Counted from the stretch's first letter, positions 9,969 through 18,985 are shown. The stretch: 64,000 nt of DNA from Pelagihabitans sp947500445 (GCF_050589625.1 NZ_JBNGOP010000010.1:62001-126000); one strand, 5' to 3'. Notes: generated by a model from the sequence alone, not told the origin. Numbers and translations are program-made.

Positions 9969-9994
9969 ATACCATTTCCAAGTTAAAATGGTAT
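9969..9994. repeat. 26-bp hairpin of the ATACCATTT repeat family
   Basis: ATACCATTT, an 8-nt loop, then AAATGGTAT. It lies 20 bp before the start of the cold-shock gene, so it would be in that gene's 5' untranslated region. The same 26-bp design recurs at 18402, 37376 and 46009. Confidence 0.7.
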
Positions 9995-10014
9995 AACTTA
10001 AATTCTTAATTGGT

Positions 10015-10209
10015 ATGACTGGAACTGTAAAATTTTTCAATGAATCCAAAGGATATGGGTTCATTACCAACGACGAGACCGGAAAGGACATTTTTGTGCA
10101 CGCTACCGCCTTGAACGGCACGCAACTTCACGAAGGGGATAAGGTGGAGTATGTGGAGGAGGAAGGAAGAAAAGGAATGGTCGCCGCACAGGTCGTTGTC
10201 TTTGGTTGA
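10015..10209 (+). CDS. Cold-shock domain protein (CspA family)
   Basis: This 64-residue single cold-shock domain has RNP1 KGYGFIT and RNP2 IFVHATAL, the normal length for the family. It binds single-stranded RNA/DNA and acts as an RNA chaperone or regulator in the cytosol. It is monocistronic, preceded by about 165 bp without a gene. That leader carries a hairpin of the local repeat family, which could influence its expression; this is inference. A 161-bp repeat element follows the gene. Confidence 0.96.
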   Translation: MTGTVKFFNESKGYGFITNDETGKDIFVHATALNGTQLHEGDKVEYVEEEGRKGMVAAQVVVFG

Positions 10210-10228
10210 TGGTATCGCAATAGGTATT

Positions 10229-10389
10229 ATACCATTTCTACCTTGAAATTGCCCATTAAAAATTGCCCTTTTCCGCTAATACTTCAAAATAAAAAACAAC
10301 CGTAGCTACTGCTATGCTTGATTTTTCTTTTTCGTCCAAGCAAAAAATGGCGGCTTTTTGTTTGGGTAATTTCAAAGCAAAAATGGTAT
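10229..10389 (-). repeat. 161-bp inverted-repeat element, family R1 (copy a)
   Basis: The ends are ATACCATTT... and ...AAATGGTAT, with imperfect terminal inverted repeats of about 26 bp and a central core, CGTAGCTACTGCTATG. It aligns end to end, in reverse orientation, with the 161-bp copy at 16789. Read on the minus strand, three of the four arm differences become G-U wobble pairs. It sits between the convergent cold-shock and tadA genes, and its right end touches the tadA stop codon. Confidence 0.8.
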
Positions 10390-10838
10390 TAGTTCAGGTT
10401 TCTTTTTTGGATAAAGAACCGCTTTAACAATGCACTGGCCTCATGTTCAAGAATACCGCCCAGTACTTGGGTCTTGGGGTGTAAGGTGGTCCCGGAAACG
10501 GAGAACCCCCGATTTTTATCGGCCGCCGCAAAAACGATCTTATCGATTTGGCTCCAATAGAGGGCGCCGGCACACATTTGGCACGGTTCCAAGGTTACAT
10601 AAAGCGTACATCCCTTTAAATACTTGCCTCCCAAAAAGTTCGCTGCTGCGGTAATGGCCTGCATTTCGGCATGTGCGGTTACATCGTTCAGTTGTTCCGT
10701 AAGGTTGTGGGCACGGGCGATAATACGGTCCTGCACCACAATGACCGCCCCAACGGGTACTTCGCCCTTTTCAAAAGCGGCTTCGGCCTCTTGCATGGCT
10801 TTGTTCATAAAATAGGCATCATCAAAAGGGAGCAGCAT
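10389..10838 (-). CDS. tadA: tRNA adenosine(34) deaminase
   Basis: TadA deaminates A34 to inosine in tRNA anticodons. The zinc/catalytic motifs are HAEMQAI and PCQMCAGAL, and the length (149 residues) fits the family. I chose ATG 10838 (MLLPFDDAYF) over the GTG at 10886 because the longer reading would run into the terminator hairpin at 10887-10920. The stop codon (bases 10389-10391) overlaps the last base of the R1a repeat. Confidence 0.95.
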   Translation of the reverse strand: MLLPFDDAYFMNKAMQEAEAAFEKGEVPVGAVIVVQDRIIARAHNLTEQLNDVTAHAEMQAITAAANFLGGKYLKGCTLYVTLEPCQMCAGALYWSQIDKIVFAAADKNRGFSVSGTTLHPKTQVLGGILEHEASALLKRFFIQKRNLN

Positions 10839-10886
10839 CACATCGGTTTTAAGGGAACAATAGTAAAGAATATTATGATCGGGCAC

Positions 10887-10920
10887 AAAAAAACCCCGAC
10901 GGTATTGCCGGGGTTTTTTT
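10887..10920. terminator. Bidirectional-looking intrinsic terminator
   Basis: Seven As, CCCCG, a 10-nt loop, CGGGG and seven Ts. It lies 16 bp after the stop of the minus-strand lipoprotein gene at 10936 and upstream of tadA, so it should terminate the lipoprotein transcript. Confidence 0.85.
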
Positions 10921-10935
10921 AAAAATGAACAATGG

Positions 10936-12075
10936 CTATTTTATAAATGTCGATGTCGTTTCTTCGAACGATGAAAGCACTAATTTTCCATCGATAAGTT
11001 TCAGCTCACCGTTAGCGTTTCCAGAACCATACCATAAATATGGCTCTTCGATGGGATAGATTTCAACTTCTCCATTATATTCGAAAGTCTCTTTCGCCAT
11101 GAATTGAACAAACACAATTTTGTTTTCTTCAGCCAGGTACGACCATTTTCCACTTCCTTCATGTACATATAAATCAGAGCGCTCGTATGCATTTTCATTG
11201 CATAAAAGACCAATGTTTTCCAAAGTCATTTCCTCAGGTTCCGTAATGCTAAGCGGTTTGGATGTCGACGTTGAAGATTCATTTTCGCTGTAGGTCCCAT
11301 CGGCATTTATAATGATGTTTTGATATTCGAATTCCTGACAAAATTCACGCATGAATGTTACTGTCAGACTTCCTTCAACACAAGATATACTTTTTTCATC
11401 CGTATCACATTTTTCAACACCGGCTTCGTATAAGTCTTCAGGATAGTTGTTGTCCACCCAAGTTTCCATCTTCCACTCCCCAACAACCGCTGTATTTCCA
11501 CCCCAACTTTCTACGGTAACGCACACTTCCTGTGGATTACTAATATTTCCATTTGCATCGTAAACACAAATTTCATAGCAAAATTTACCAGGTTTAATGG
11601 TAGAATTAAAGCCAATCTGAAATTGGGCATCATCTGTTTTTGATTGCAAGGTTCTGTTTGGTTTTCCTAAACGAGATTGCAAAAGCGGTTTCTTTTTACT
11701 GAGGTTATCGGACAGGTCAATATTATAATAGGTATCTGCAAAAGCACCATCCACATCTTTAAACCTTAAATAGGCTCCCGCTAAAGAAGCATTTGAACTT
11801 ACGTTAACAACAAAGCCGACATCTTGAAAAGCGCTTTTCCCGGTATTCGAGATATCCATAGTTATGGCATCATTTGGAGTGGGAGGAGTACCCTCTTCTT
11901 TCGTAGCACCCTGTATCACCACATTGTCCGCCACGGTGTTTGCCTCCAAAGGGGTCTGTTCCAATAGTTCGGCCTGTTCGTCCATTTCGCCGGCCGAACC
12001 ACCATTATCATCTTTTCCACAGGAAGCCAATACTACCAAAGCTGCGATGGCAGCCGATCTTAAAATAATTTTCAT
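10936..12075 (-). CDS. Lipoprotein with C-terminal lipocalin-like region, paralog A
   Basis: Start ATG 12075 gives a 379-residue lipoprotein (lipobox VLASC). A conserved N-terminal stretch follows (GEMDEQAELLEQTPLEANT), then a beta-rich domain ending in CYEICVYDANGNIS and CVTVESWGGN. The C-terminal part (VVGEWKMETW ... INADGTYSE ... GKWSYL) resembles lipocalin-like domains of Bacteroidota. The gene at 12389 is a tandem paralog: N-terminal halves are very similar and C-terminal halves have diverged. It is surface or periplasmic. Ligand and function are unknown. Confidence 0.75.
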   Translation of the reverse strand: MKIILRSAAIAALVVLASCGKDDNGGSAGEMDEQAELLEQTPLEANTVADNVVIQGATKEEGTPPTPNDAITMDISNTGKSAFQDVGFVVNVSSNASLAGAYLRFKDVDGAFADTYYNIDLSDNLSKKKPLLQSRLGKPNRTLQSKTDDAQFQIGFNSTIKPGKFCYEICVYDANGNISNPQEVCVTVESWGGNTAVVGEWKMETWVDNNYPEDLYEAGVEKCDTDEKSISCVEGSLTVTFMREFCQEFEYQNIIINADGTYSENESSTSTSKPLSITEPEEMTLENIGLLCNENAYERSDLYVHEGSGKWSYLAEENKIVFVQFMAKETFEYNGEVEIYPIEEPYLWYGSGNANGELKLIDGKLVLSSFEETTSTFIK

Positions 12076-12388
12076 ACGTTTTTGTTGTTTGTTAAATAAA
12101 CTCAAGATGAGTTCAATAAGAAAAATCTGAACGGATAATTCGTACAAATCATGTGCATGTTCCTTGTTTTGTTGTCAAACGAACGGAAACCGGAGTGAAA
12201 GGCGAGGAGAAAAGGCGCTATAGCGTAAGGGAGATGTCGGAAGGAGACAAAGGGCAAGTGGTTATATAACGCCCCTTTTTTTCAAAACCGGAGCACGAAA
12301 ACCATGGTATAATACAAAAATCCCCGACGGAACTCCGACGGGGACTTGTTACTTATCATTGCACTCGCTTTGAGTTCAGTAGTACTGT
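12076..12388. other. Intergenic region between the lipoprotein paralogs
   Basis: 313 bp without a credible gene. It holds a purine-rich stretch (about 12182-12255) of unknown nature, an ACCATGGTAT palindrome near 12301 and the terminator at 12321. GTTGTCAAAC and AAAACCATGGTA also occur upstream of paralog B (about 13651-13676), which fits duplication of a gene with its flank. Confidence 0.5.
12321..12344 (-). terminator. Intrinsic terminator of paralog B
   Basis: TCCCCG-A-CGG, AACT loop, CCG-A-CGGGGA, followed on the minus strand by a run of five Ts. It is 45 bp beyond the stop of the minus-strand gene at 12389. Its CCCCG/CGGGG stem matches the terminator after paralog A, consistent with the duplication. 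Confidence 0.75.
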
Positions 12389-13489
12389 TTACTTTTCAAA
12401 GTAAAACTTGGAAATATCTTCCACGGAACTGTCATAGTCGCTTACTTCGATCAGCACAAAACTGTTTCCGTTGACTTCCGCTTTGCCATCATACAAAAGC
12501 TCGGCCTCCCCGTTCTCAACGGAAGCTACTTCAGTTTCTCCATCTTCTTCCACGGTATAGCCATACTCGACCAAGGTGAGCCTGTTTTCGGCCGTAACAT
12601 AGGCCCAGTTTCCTGTGCTTTGGTAGCGGTAGGTGCTGTCCTCCGTATAAACCAACTCGCATTCGCTTGCCGCGGCATCGTCGTAATCTTGGTCAGCTCC
12701 CTTAAAGTCGATGCTATAAGAACCGTCAGCTTTAATTTCTAAAGTTCCATATTCTTGGGTATAGCACACCGTAATTTCCAATTCTTGCTCATTGGCACAG
12801 CTGGTCGTCCAGGTATCGCAATCCGGTTCGCCAATGTTATAGGTTTCGGTTGTCCCGGCATAGGTATATTCTTCTTTTACCAAACTCCATTTGCCGACTA
12901 CGGCCGCGTTTCCGCCCCAGCTCTCAACAGTGACGCATACTTCGCTCGGATCACTGATATTGCCCTCGGCATCATAAACACAAATTTCGTAGCAAAAGGT
13001 ACCCGGCTCGATCTGCGCGCTGAAGTCGATGTCCAAATTGGCCTCGTCCACTTTGGACGCCAAGGTTCTGGCGGCTCTTTGGAAAACGGTCTTTCGCGCC
13101 GCCTTATCAAACACCTGATTGGCATTGATATCGATATCATAATAACTATCCGAAACGGTACCATCATTGGCTTTAAAACGCAAATAGGCCCCTGTAATAT
13201 CCCCATCGGAACTTACGGGAATCGTAAATCCCTCGTTGAGAAAGGCCGTTTTTCCCGCCTCCGAAATATCCATGGAAATGGCTCCGTTCGGTGTCGGTGG
13301 GGCACCTTCTTCCTTTGTAGCGCCCTGTATCATTACATTATCGGCTATGGTATTTGCCTCCAACGGCGTTTGTTCCAATAATTCGGCCTGTTCCGCCATT
13401 TCGCCGGCCGAACCGCCATCATCATCTTTTCCGCAGGAAGCCATCATTACCAAAGCTGCTATAGCAGCCGATCTTAAAATAATTTTCAT
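12389..13489 (-). CDS. Lipoprotein with C-terminal lipocalin-like region, paralog B
   Basis: 366 residues, with the signal MKIILRSAAIAALVMMASC. The N-terminal region (QAELLEQTPLEANTIADN) and the CYEICVYDAEGNIS / CVTVESWGGN block closely match paralog A. The C-terminal region (VVGKWSLVKE ... IKADGSYSID ... TGNWAYV) is lipocalin-like but differs in detail and is acidic. The first 30 codons are also nearly identical between the two genes at the DNA level, so the duplication is fairly recent or maintained by conversion. Function unknown. Confidence 0.75.
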   Translation of the reverse strand: MKIILRSAAIAALVMMASCGKDDDGGSAGEMAEQAELLEQTPLEANTIADNVMIQGATKEEGAPPTPNGAISMDISEAGKTAFLNEGFTIPVSSDGDITGAYLRFKANDGTVSDSYYDIDINANQVFDKAARKTVFQRAARTLASKVDEANLDIDFSAQIEPGTFCYEICVYDAEGNISDPSEVCVTVESWGGNAAVVGKWSLVKEEYTYAGTTETYNIGEPDCDTWTTSCANEQELEITVCYTQEYGTLEIKADGSYSIDFKGADQDYDDAAASECELVYTEDSTYRYQSTGNWAYVTAENRLTLVEYGYTVEEDGETEVASVENGEAELLYDGKAEVNGNSFVLIEVSDYDSSVEDISKFYFEK

Positions 13490-13694
13490 CTGTTTATATT
13501 TATTGTTTTTTAATGGTCAGATGTAATTCGCCAATAATCATTTCGGTTGGTATCAAGAATTGTTATGGCTCATTTCATATGCTTTATTGTTTGTTTATAG
13601 GAAAAACTTGAACGTAGAAGTGATGGAAATCATGCCCGTTTCCCCTAGTATGTTGTCAAACCGGGCAAAACCATGGTAAAATCTTTAAATAACG

Positions 13695-13702
13695 TAGTTT
13701 TG
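13695..13702 (+). promoter_or_regulatory. Putative -7 promoter box for dxs
   Basis: TAGTTTTG fits TAnnTTTG and lies 19 bp before the GTG start of dxs. No convincing -33 TTG at the normal distance. Confidence 0.45.
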
Positions 13703-13721
13703 TGGTTTCAAATTTGAAACG

Positions 13722-15506
13722 GTGTCAACGATTCTGGAACATATCGATTCCCCTGCCGATCTACGTAAGCTTTCCGTGGCTAGGTTACCCGAACTCGCCA
13801 AGGAATTGAGGGCGTTTATCATTCAGATCGTGGCGACAAAGGAGGGGCATTTAGGGGCCAGCCTTGGAGTGGTAGAACTGACCATTGCCTTGCATTATGT
13901 GTTCGATACCCCGAACGACCTTCTTATCTGGGATGTGGGCCACCAAGCATACGGACATAAGATTTTGACGGGCAGAAAGGCGGTTTTTGGTACCAACCGG
14001 CAATGGGGCGGGATCAGCGGCTTTCCAAAAAGGGACGAAAGCGTTTACGATGCGTTTGGTACCGGCCACAGCTCAACCTCCATTTCCGCAATTTTGGGCA
14101 TGGCAATCGCGTCACAGATAAAAGGGGATGCCGACCGCGAGCATATCGCCGTCATCGGCGACGCTTCCATTGCCAGTGGAATGGCCTTTGAAGGGCTCAA
14201 CCACGCCGGGGTCACCAAGGCCAACGTGCTGATCATCCTGAACGACAATGCCATTGGAATAGATCCTAGTGTCGGTGCCCTAAAGAAATACCTGACCAAT
14301 GTAAAAAAGGGGACCGCCAAGGACGAAAATATTTTTGAGTGCCTAAACTTTGCATATTCCGGACCAATTGACGGCCACGATTTTAAAGCGGTACTTGAGG
14401 CGTTGCAACAGCTTAAAAAACAAAAAGGGCCACGATTGCTGCATGTGATAACTACAAAGGGTAAAGGCCTAAAGCAAGCGGAAGAACAACAAGTGGTGTA
14501 CCATGCCCCGGGAAAATTTGACCGGCATACCGGAGAGTTGCGGCCAAGTACAAGCGACCTTTTGCCCACAAAGTACCAGGATGTTTTTGGGCATACGTTG
14601 GTCGACCTTGCCCGGAAAAACGAAAAAATAATCGGTATTACCCCTGCCATGCCCACGGGAAGTTCCCTGAAGTTCATGATGGAGGAATTTCCCGAACGTG
14701 CTTTTGATGTAGGCATCGCGGAGCAGCATGCCGTTACCATGGCCGCCGGGCTCGCGGCCGAAAATATGGTGCCGTTCTGTACGGTGTATTCTACCTTTTT
14801 ACAACGCGCCTATGACCAAGTGATCCATGATGTTGCGTTGCAAAGGCTTCCCGTGGTCTTTTGTTTGGATCGGGCGGGCATCGTTGGGCAAGACGGGGCC
14901 ACCCACCATGGAGTTTTCGATATCGCCTATTTGCGGTGTATTCCCAACCTGATTATTTTTGCGCCAAGGAACGAAACCGAACTGCGCAACATCATGTACA
15001 CCGCACAACTGGGACTTGATCTGCCTATTGCCATTCGATATCCTAGGGGCAGGGGCGTATTGGAAGAATGGAGGCTTCCCTTTGAAAAAATTGAGATCGG
15101 TTCGGCAAGGACCTTACACGAAGGGACCCAGGTTGCCGTACTGTCATTGGGGCACATTGGAAACGTAGTAGCCGATGCCATAGCCGAATTGAAAGAGGTT
15201 TCGCGGATCGGACATTATGCTATGCGCTTTGTAAAACCCTTGGATAAGCAGTTGCTTCAAAGGATCTTTGAACGCTATTCGTCCGTAGTTACGGTGGAAG
15301 ACGGTTGCAGGTCCGGAGGTTTTGGAAGTGCCGTGTTGGAATTTGCCAATGAAAATGGCCATTCACGGCCGATCGAGATCTTGGGAGTGCCCGACACCTT
15401 TTTGGAGCATGGTACCACCGACGAACTGTACAAGGCAGTGCAATTGGATAAACAGGCTATACAAACAAGCCTAAAACGTATTTTAGATGCGAGCGATAAC
15501 CGTTAA
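13722..15506 (+). CDS. dxs: 1-deoxy-D-xylulose-5-phosphate synthase
   Basis: Dxs condenses pyruvate and glyceraldehyde-3-phosphate to DXP, the first step of the MEP isoprenoid pathway, using thiamine diphosphate. Visible motifs: GHQAYGHKILTGR, a ThDP site VIGDASIASGMAFEGLNHAG ... LNDN, the catalytic Glu in AEQHAVTMAAG, and DRAGIVGQDGATHHG. It has 594 residues, on the short side. The usual GDGA of the ThDP motif reads GDAS here, a mild variant. The start is GTG. The next gene begins 20 bases before the stop, so the two are coupled. Confidence 0.95.
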   Translation: MSTILEHIDSPADLRKLSVARLPELAKELRAFIIQIVATKEGHLGASLGVVELTIALHYVFDTPNDLLIWDVGHQAYGHKILTGRKAVFGTNRQWGGISGFPKRDESVYDAFGTGHSSTSISAILGMAIASQIKGDADREHIAVIGDASIASGMAFEGLNHAGVTKANVLIILNDNAIGIDPSVGALKKYLTNVKKGTAKDENIFECLNFAYSGPIDGHDFKAVLEALQQLKKQKGPRLLHVITTKGKGLKQAEEQQVVYHAPGKFDRHTGELRPSTSDLLPTKYQDVFGHTLVDLARKNEKIIGITPAMPTGSSLKFMMEEFPERAFDVGIAEQHAVTMAAGLAAENMVPFCTVYSTFLQRAYDQVIHDVALQRLPVVFCLDRAGIVGQDGATHHGVFDIAYLRCIPNLIIFAPRNETELRNIMYTAQLGLDLPIAIRYPRGRGVLEEWRLPFEKIEIGSARTLHEGTQVAVLSLGHIGNVVADAIAELKEVSRIGHYAMRFVKPLDKQLLQRIFERYSSVVTVEDGCRSGGFGSAVLEFANENGHSRPIEILGVPDTFLEHGTTDELYKAVQLDKQAIQTSLKRILDASDNR

Positions 15507-16671
15507 AAATTGGATGTGTCCCCTATTGTTGGGACTTTTTGTTTTTTCCCTTGGCAATGCGCAGGATTCGATACCGGCCCCGAAAAAGGCCGACTCCGTT
15601 ATTGTTATACCACTTCCCCCGATTCGGAAGGCCGATACCATAAGCAGGGACAGCATGGCCCTCGATACCGTTATCGTAGATACCCTGGTCATTCGACGGG
15701 AACAGCAGCGCATCGAGAACCTGAAAAAGGGCGTTACCCTGAACACCACTATGATTTCGATCAAAAAAACGGAACCGCTGGACCAAGGATACAACAAATT
15801 TAAAGTGCCTTCCTTTTGGCAAGAGATCAATTTGTTGGGACTTACCCTAAGTGAAACGGCTTTTGTAAACTGGAATGCCGGTGGAACCACATCCATTTCC
15901 GCCTTGGCCAATGCACGTTTCGAAAGGAACTACAAGTTTCGATACATTTCTTGGGAGAACTTTTTGGAAATGCGCTATGGTGTAAACCTACAGGAGGGCC
16001 AAAAATTGCGAAAGACCGAGGATGCCCTGCGGGTAAGTTCTACCTTTGGGTACCGTCGCGATACGATCAGCAATTGGTACTACTCGGCAAAGGCCAAATT
16101 TAATACGCAATTCTCCGACGGTTTTAAATATCCCGATAGGGAGAATGCGGTGTCCAGACCATTGTCGCCCGGATACTTTTTTCTTGGTGCGGGGGCCAGC
16201 TATATTTCCAAGGAACGGCGGTTCAACCTATACATTTCGCCCATTACCCAAAAGGCCACCTTGGTCCTCGATCAGGAATTGGCCGATAAGGGGGCCTTTG
16301 GGGTACAAAGGGCGGTACTGGACGATGAGGGGAACGTTCTGGAAAAAGGGGAAAACCTGTTTCTGGAACTCGGCTTCCTGATTACGAATAGCTGGGAGTC
16401 CCAGTTGTATAAGAATATGGGCATCAAGCACCGATTGAACCTGTATACCGATTATTTGCAAAGCTTTGGGAACATCGATGTCGATTGGGAACTGAACGTA
16501 GAACTCCGCGTAAACGAATATATTGTTACCCAGATAGGGACCCACCTCATTTACGATGACGACATCCTGTTCAATGAGGTAAAAGCGGACGATGGTACCA
16601 TTACCGATCCTGGAGAACCCCGTTTGCAATTTAAACAGCTGCTCGGGGTCGGCATATCGTATAATTTTTGA
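15487..16671 (+). CDS. DUF3078 domain protein, outer-membrane-like
   Basis: This 394-residue protein has a signal peptide (LLLGLFVFSLGNAQ). After a proline-rich segment the chain is beta-strand rich with alternating aromatic patterns (FWQEINLLGLTLSETAFVNW, LTDYLQSF-like strands), and it ends in a terminal aromatic, GVGISYNF. This pattern matches DUF3078 proteins of Bacteroidota, probable outer-membrane beta-barrels of unknown role. The N-terminus overlaps dxs by 20 bases in another frame. The link to isoprenoid synthesis may be only transcriptional. Confidence 0.8.
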   Translation: MRAITVKNWMCPLLLGLFVFSLGNAQDSIPAPKKADSVIVIPLPPIRKADTISRDSMALDTVIVDTLVIRREQQRIENLKKGVTLNTTMISIKKTEPLDQGYNKFKVPSFWQEINLLGLTLSETAFVNWNAGGTTSISALANARFERNYKFRYISWENFLEMRYGVNLQEGQKLRKTEDALRVSSTFGYRRDTISNWYYSAKAKFNTQFSDGFKYPDRENAVSRPLSPGYFFLGAGASYISKERRFNLYISPITQKATLVLDQELADKGAFGVQRAVLDDEGNVLEKGENLFLELGFLITNSWESQLYKNMGIKHRLNLYTDYLQSFGNIDVDWELNVELRVNEYIVTQIGTHLIYDDDILFNEVKADDGTITDPGEPRLQFKQLLGVGISYNF

Positions 16672-16788
16672 GTTGTTCTCACGAAAGCCCTTTACCCCAT
16701 CAACGGTAGTTTTGTACGTGACCTCACCCGGTTGTTTCGGGTGAAGACCAATGATGGTCAAGGTCCTGATCGTAAACTGCTGGCCGTT

Positions 16789-16949
16789 ATACCATTTTTG
16801 GTGTTAAATTACGCAAATAAAAACCAGGGATTTTTTTTGTAGGCGAAAAAGAAAATCCAAGCATAGCCTTAGCTATGGTTAGATTTTATTTTGAAGCATA
16901 CACGGAAAAGAACAATTTTTAATGGGTAATTTAACACCAGAAATGGTAT
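16789..16949 (+). repeat. 161-bp inverted-repeat element, family R1 (copy b)
   Basis: The ends are ATACCATTTTTGG and CCAGAAATGGTAT. The arms match over about 25 bp (both read TGGTGTTAAATTAC inward) and the core is CATAGCCTTAGCTATG. It aligns with R1a in reverse orientation over its whole length, including CGGAAAAG and CAATTTTTAATGGG blocks. The arm sequence differs from R1a, yet both arms agree with each other. It sits between the convergent DUF3078 and dgt genes. Confidence 0.8.
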
Positions 16950-16970
16950 TACACCATTTGTTTATTGGAA

Positions 16971-18314
16971 TTACAGCTGTTTTCCCATTATTTTGTTATG
17001 GATGTGTACCGCGGCACTATCCGAGAGGCTGGCCACATAGCAGCAGGTGTTCAACAATATTTCGGCATCCGGGAGTTCCGTTCTTTGGTAGAAGGCCGGA
17101 AGGGTGCGGAGCATCAACTTGTCATAGTTCGATGCCTTTCCCTGTTTGGAGCGCATCAGCGCCGTGGTATACACCTCCAAAATGTCGGAGATGATCTTAT
17201 ACCCGGCAATCTCCTTTTCGATCACTTCCTGCGATTGGTAGATGTTGTTGACGCTAAGATCGATAATATCCGTTATTTGGGCGTTATAACGGCTTTGGTC
17301 CAATAAGGACACCTCAAAATCGCCGGCAAGTATCGCTTCTTCGTTCTCGATAAAAATGCGAACGGCATCGTTGATCAAGGTATTGATGGCCAAGGCCCTC
17401 AAATAGCTCAGGCGGTCTTCCTTGTAGGCCAGGGAGTTGTACTTTTTGGTATTGATGCGGTCTTTTACCAGTTTGATCAGGTATTCCAGGGCATAGTCTT
17501 CAGAAATCAGTCCCAGGTTGATGCCGTCCTCAAAATCGATAATGGTGTAACAGATATCGTCGGCCGCTTCCACTAAAAAGGTCAAAGGGTGCCTTGAAAA
17601 GGAAAGGTCGTTCCCCGTTCGTGTCGCCCGTAGCCCCAAGGTTGTGGCAACGTCCCGAAAGGTTTCTTTTTCCGATTGAAAAAATCCGAATTTTTTGTCC
17701 GCGATATGTGGCGTCGGCTTTTTGGGCAAGGACTCCTTTGGGTATTTGGTAAAAGCGCCCAAGGTTGCATAGCTGAGCCGTAGTCCGCCCGCAACCCCTT
17801 CCTTTGAGGCCGTCAATAACTTGAACCCATTGGCATTTCCTTCAAAATCGATAATGTCCTGATATTCCTTTTCCGATAAAAGCCGCTGAAAACGTTTTCC
17901 GTTCCCGGTTTTAAAATACTCACCAATGGCTTTTTCCCCACTATGGCCAAAAGGCGGATTGCCGATATCGTGTGCCAAGGCCGCCGCGGCGACGATGGCG
18001 CCAAAATCGTTAAAGCGGTATCCATGCACCGTTTTCAAATGGGGATGCTTTTCCAATAGCTGTTTTCCGGCACTACGCCCGATACTGCGTCCTACTACGG
18101 AAACCTCCAAACTATGGGTCAAACGGGTATGTACAAAATCGGTCTTGGATAAGGGGATCACCTGCGTTTTGTCCTGTAGGCTTCTAAAAGCCGCGGAGAA
18201 GATAATACGATCATAATCTACTTCGAAACCCAAGCGGGTCTCATCCTGTTCTTTCCGGAGCCGTTTATGCGTATCGCCATGCCTTTTTAAGGAGAGTAGT
18301 GTTTCCCAGTCCAT
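16971..18314 (-). CDS. dgt: Deoxyguanosinetriphosphate triphosphohydrolase
   Basis: This HD-domain dNTPase hydrolyses dGTP to deoxyguanosine and triphosphate, helping control dNTP pools. The HD-type metal residues are visible in RLTHSLEV and LAHDIGNPPFGHSGE, with the later histidine/aspartate set in VEAADDICYTIID. The start at ATG 18314 (MDWETLLSLKRHGDT) matches the usual family N-terminus; an upstream start at 18359 is less likely. 447 residues is normal. Confidence 0.94.
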   Translation of the reverse strand: MDWETLLSLKRHGDTHKRLRKEQDETRLGFEVDYDRIIFSAAFRSLQDKTQVIPLSKTDFVHTRLTHSLEVSVVGRSIGRSAGKQLLEKHPHLKTVHGYRFNDFGAIVAAAALAHDIGNPPFGHSGEKAIGEYFKTGNGKRFQRLLSEKEYQDIIDFEGNANGFKLLTASKEGVAGGLRLSYATLGAFTKYPKESLPKKPTPHIADKKFGFFQSEKETFRDVATTLGLRATRTGNDLSFSRHPLTFLVEAADDICYTIIDFEDGINLGLISEDYALEYLIKLVKDRINTKKYNSLAYKEDRLSYLRALAINTLINDAVRIFIENEEAILAGDFEVSLLDQSRYNAQITDIIDLSVNNIYQSQEVIEKEIAGYKIISDILEVYTTALMRSKQGKASNYDKLMLRTLPAFYQRTELPDAEILLNTCCYVASLSDSAAVHIHNKIMGKQL

Positions 18315-18401
18315 ATGTTGTATTAAGGATTCGCAAGATACATTTTTTGGATTTTCCAATACCCGGAACTACGGGGCGGATTACGGAGAGGGAAGTAAGC
18401 A

Positions 18402-18427
18402 ATACCGTTTGAACTTTGAAATGGTAT
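18402..18427. repeat. 26-bp hairpin of the ATACCATTT repeat family
   Basis: ATACCGTTT, 8-nt loop, AAATGGTAT, with one G-U type mismatch. It lies between the divergent dgt and 18587 genes. Confidence 0.6.
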
Positions 18428-18533
18428 GGGCATGATTGTCCGCACCCTGTTCGATGGCTGTTGAACCAGGTATTTCATGGTCTTCGGTGCCGACCAAAAA
18501 CATAACCTTTTGAACATGGTATCGTAATCTCGA

Positions 18534-18551
18534 CTTAACCATAACTTAACC
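18534..18551 (+). promoter_or_regulatory. Pho-box-like direct repeat
   Basis: CTTAACC-ATAA-CTTAACC is a perfect 7-4-7 direct repeat with 11-bp period, the layout bound by PhoB/OmpR-type regulators. It ends 9 bp before TTTCTTTG (18561-18568), a one-mismatch -7 box, and 35 bp before the next ATG. It resembles motifs near the phosphate transporter (19667, 19899). Confidence 0.5.
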
Positions 18552-18586
18552 TAATGCATTTTTCTTTGCAGAAAAATTAGAAAGGC

Positions 18587-18985
18587 ATGAAGCATGTTCT
18601 GTTAATGGTGTTGTTGTTCGGTTCCTTTACGGTGTTTGCACAGCGCACGGGAATCGTAAAAGGCCATATCGGCGATGCCGCCGCAAATGGGGAAGCGCTT
18701 TTGTTCGCCGATGTACATGTAAAAGGCACCGATGCTGCCACGCAGACCAATTTCAACGGAAATTTTGAATTGCTTGCCGTGCCTACGGGAAAACAGGTGT
18801 TGGAAGTGACATTTTTAGGATACGAACCGCTGGAGGTAGAAGTGGAAGTGCTCGCGGACAATACGGTACGTATCGATACGAACATGAATCCGGAACAGCT
18901 ACGTTTGAAGGATCTGGGAATTGCAACCGTAACGGCCTCCGAAACAACAATGAAGCCGCCCGTTACCGAGGAGCAAGAGGATTAA
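18587..18985 (+). CDS. Secreted carboxypeptidase-regulatory-like domain protein
   Basis: 132 residues: a signal peptide (LLFGSFTVFAQ) followed by one CarboxypepD_reg-like beta-sandwich (GIVKGHIGDAA ... ADVHVKGTDAATQTNFNGNFELLAVPTGKQVLEVTFLGYEP). This domain normally forms the N-terminus of TonB-dependent receptors, but here it stands alone, with a short tail rich in Thr/Glu. It may be a partner or remnant of a receptor. The Pho-box-like repeat upstream suggests phosphate-linked control (inference). The stop codon TAA merges with the following ATACC repeat. Confidence 0.7.
   Translation: MKHVLLMVLLFGSFTVFAQRTGIVKGHIGDAAANGEALLFADVHVKGTDAATQTNFNGNFELLAVPTGKQVLEVTFLGYEPLEVEVEVLADNTVRIDTNMNPEQLRLKDLGIATVTASETTMKPPVTEEQED

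Noticed and set aside
12755..13381. A 208-residue open frame on the plus strand opposite lipoprotein paralog B
   Set aside because: It lies entirely antisense to a well-supported lipoprotein gene, and its translation has no recognisable domain or signal; it is a frame shadow.
16724..16744. TCACCCG-loop-CGGGTGA hairpin after the DUF3078 gene as a terminator
   Set aside because: The stem is only 7 bp and there is no T-run on either side.
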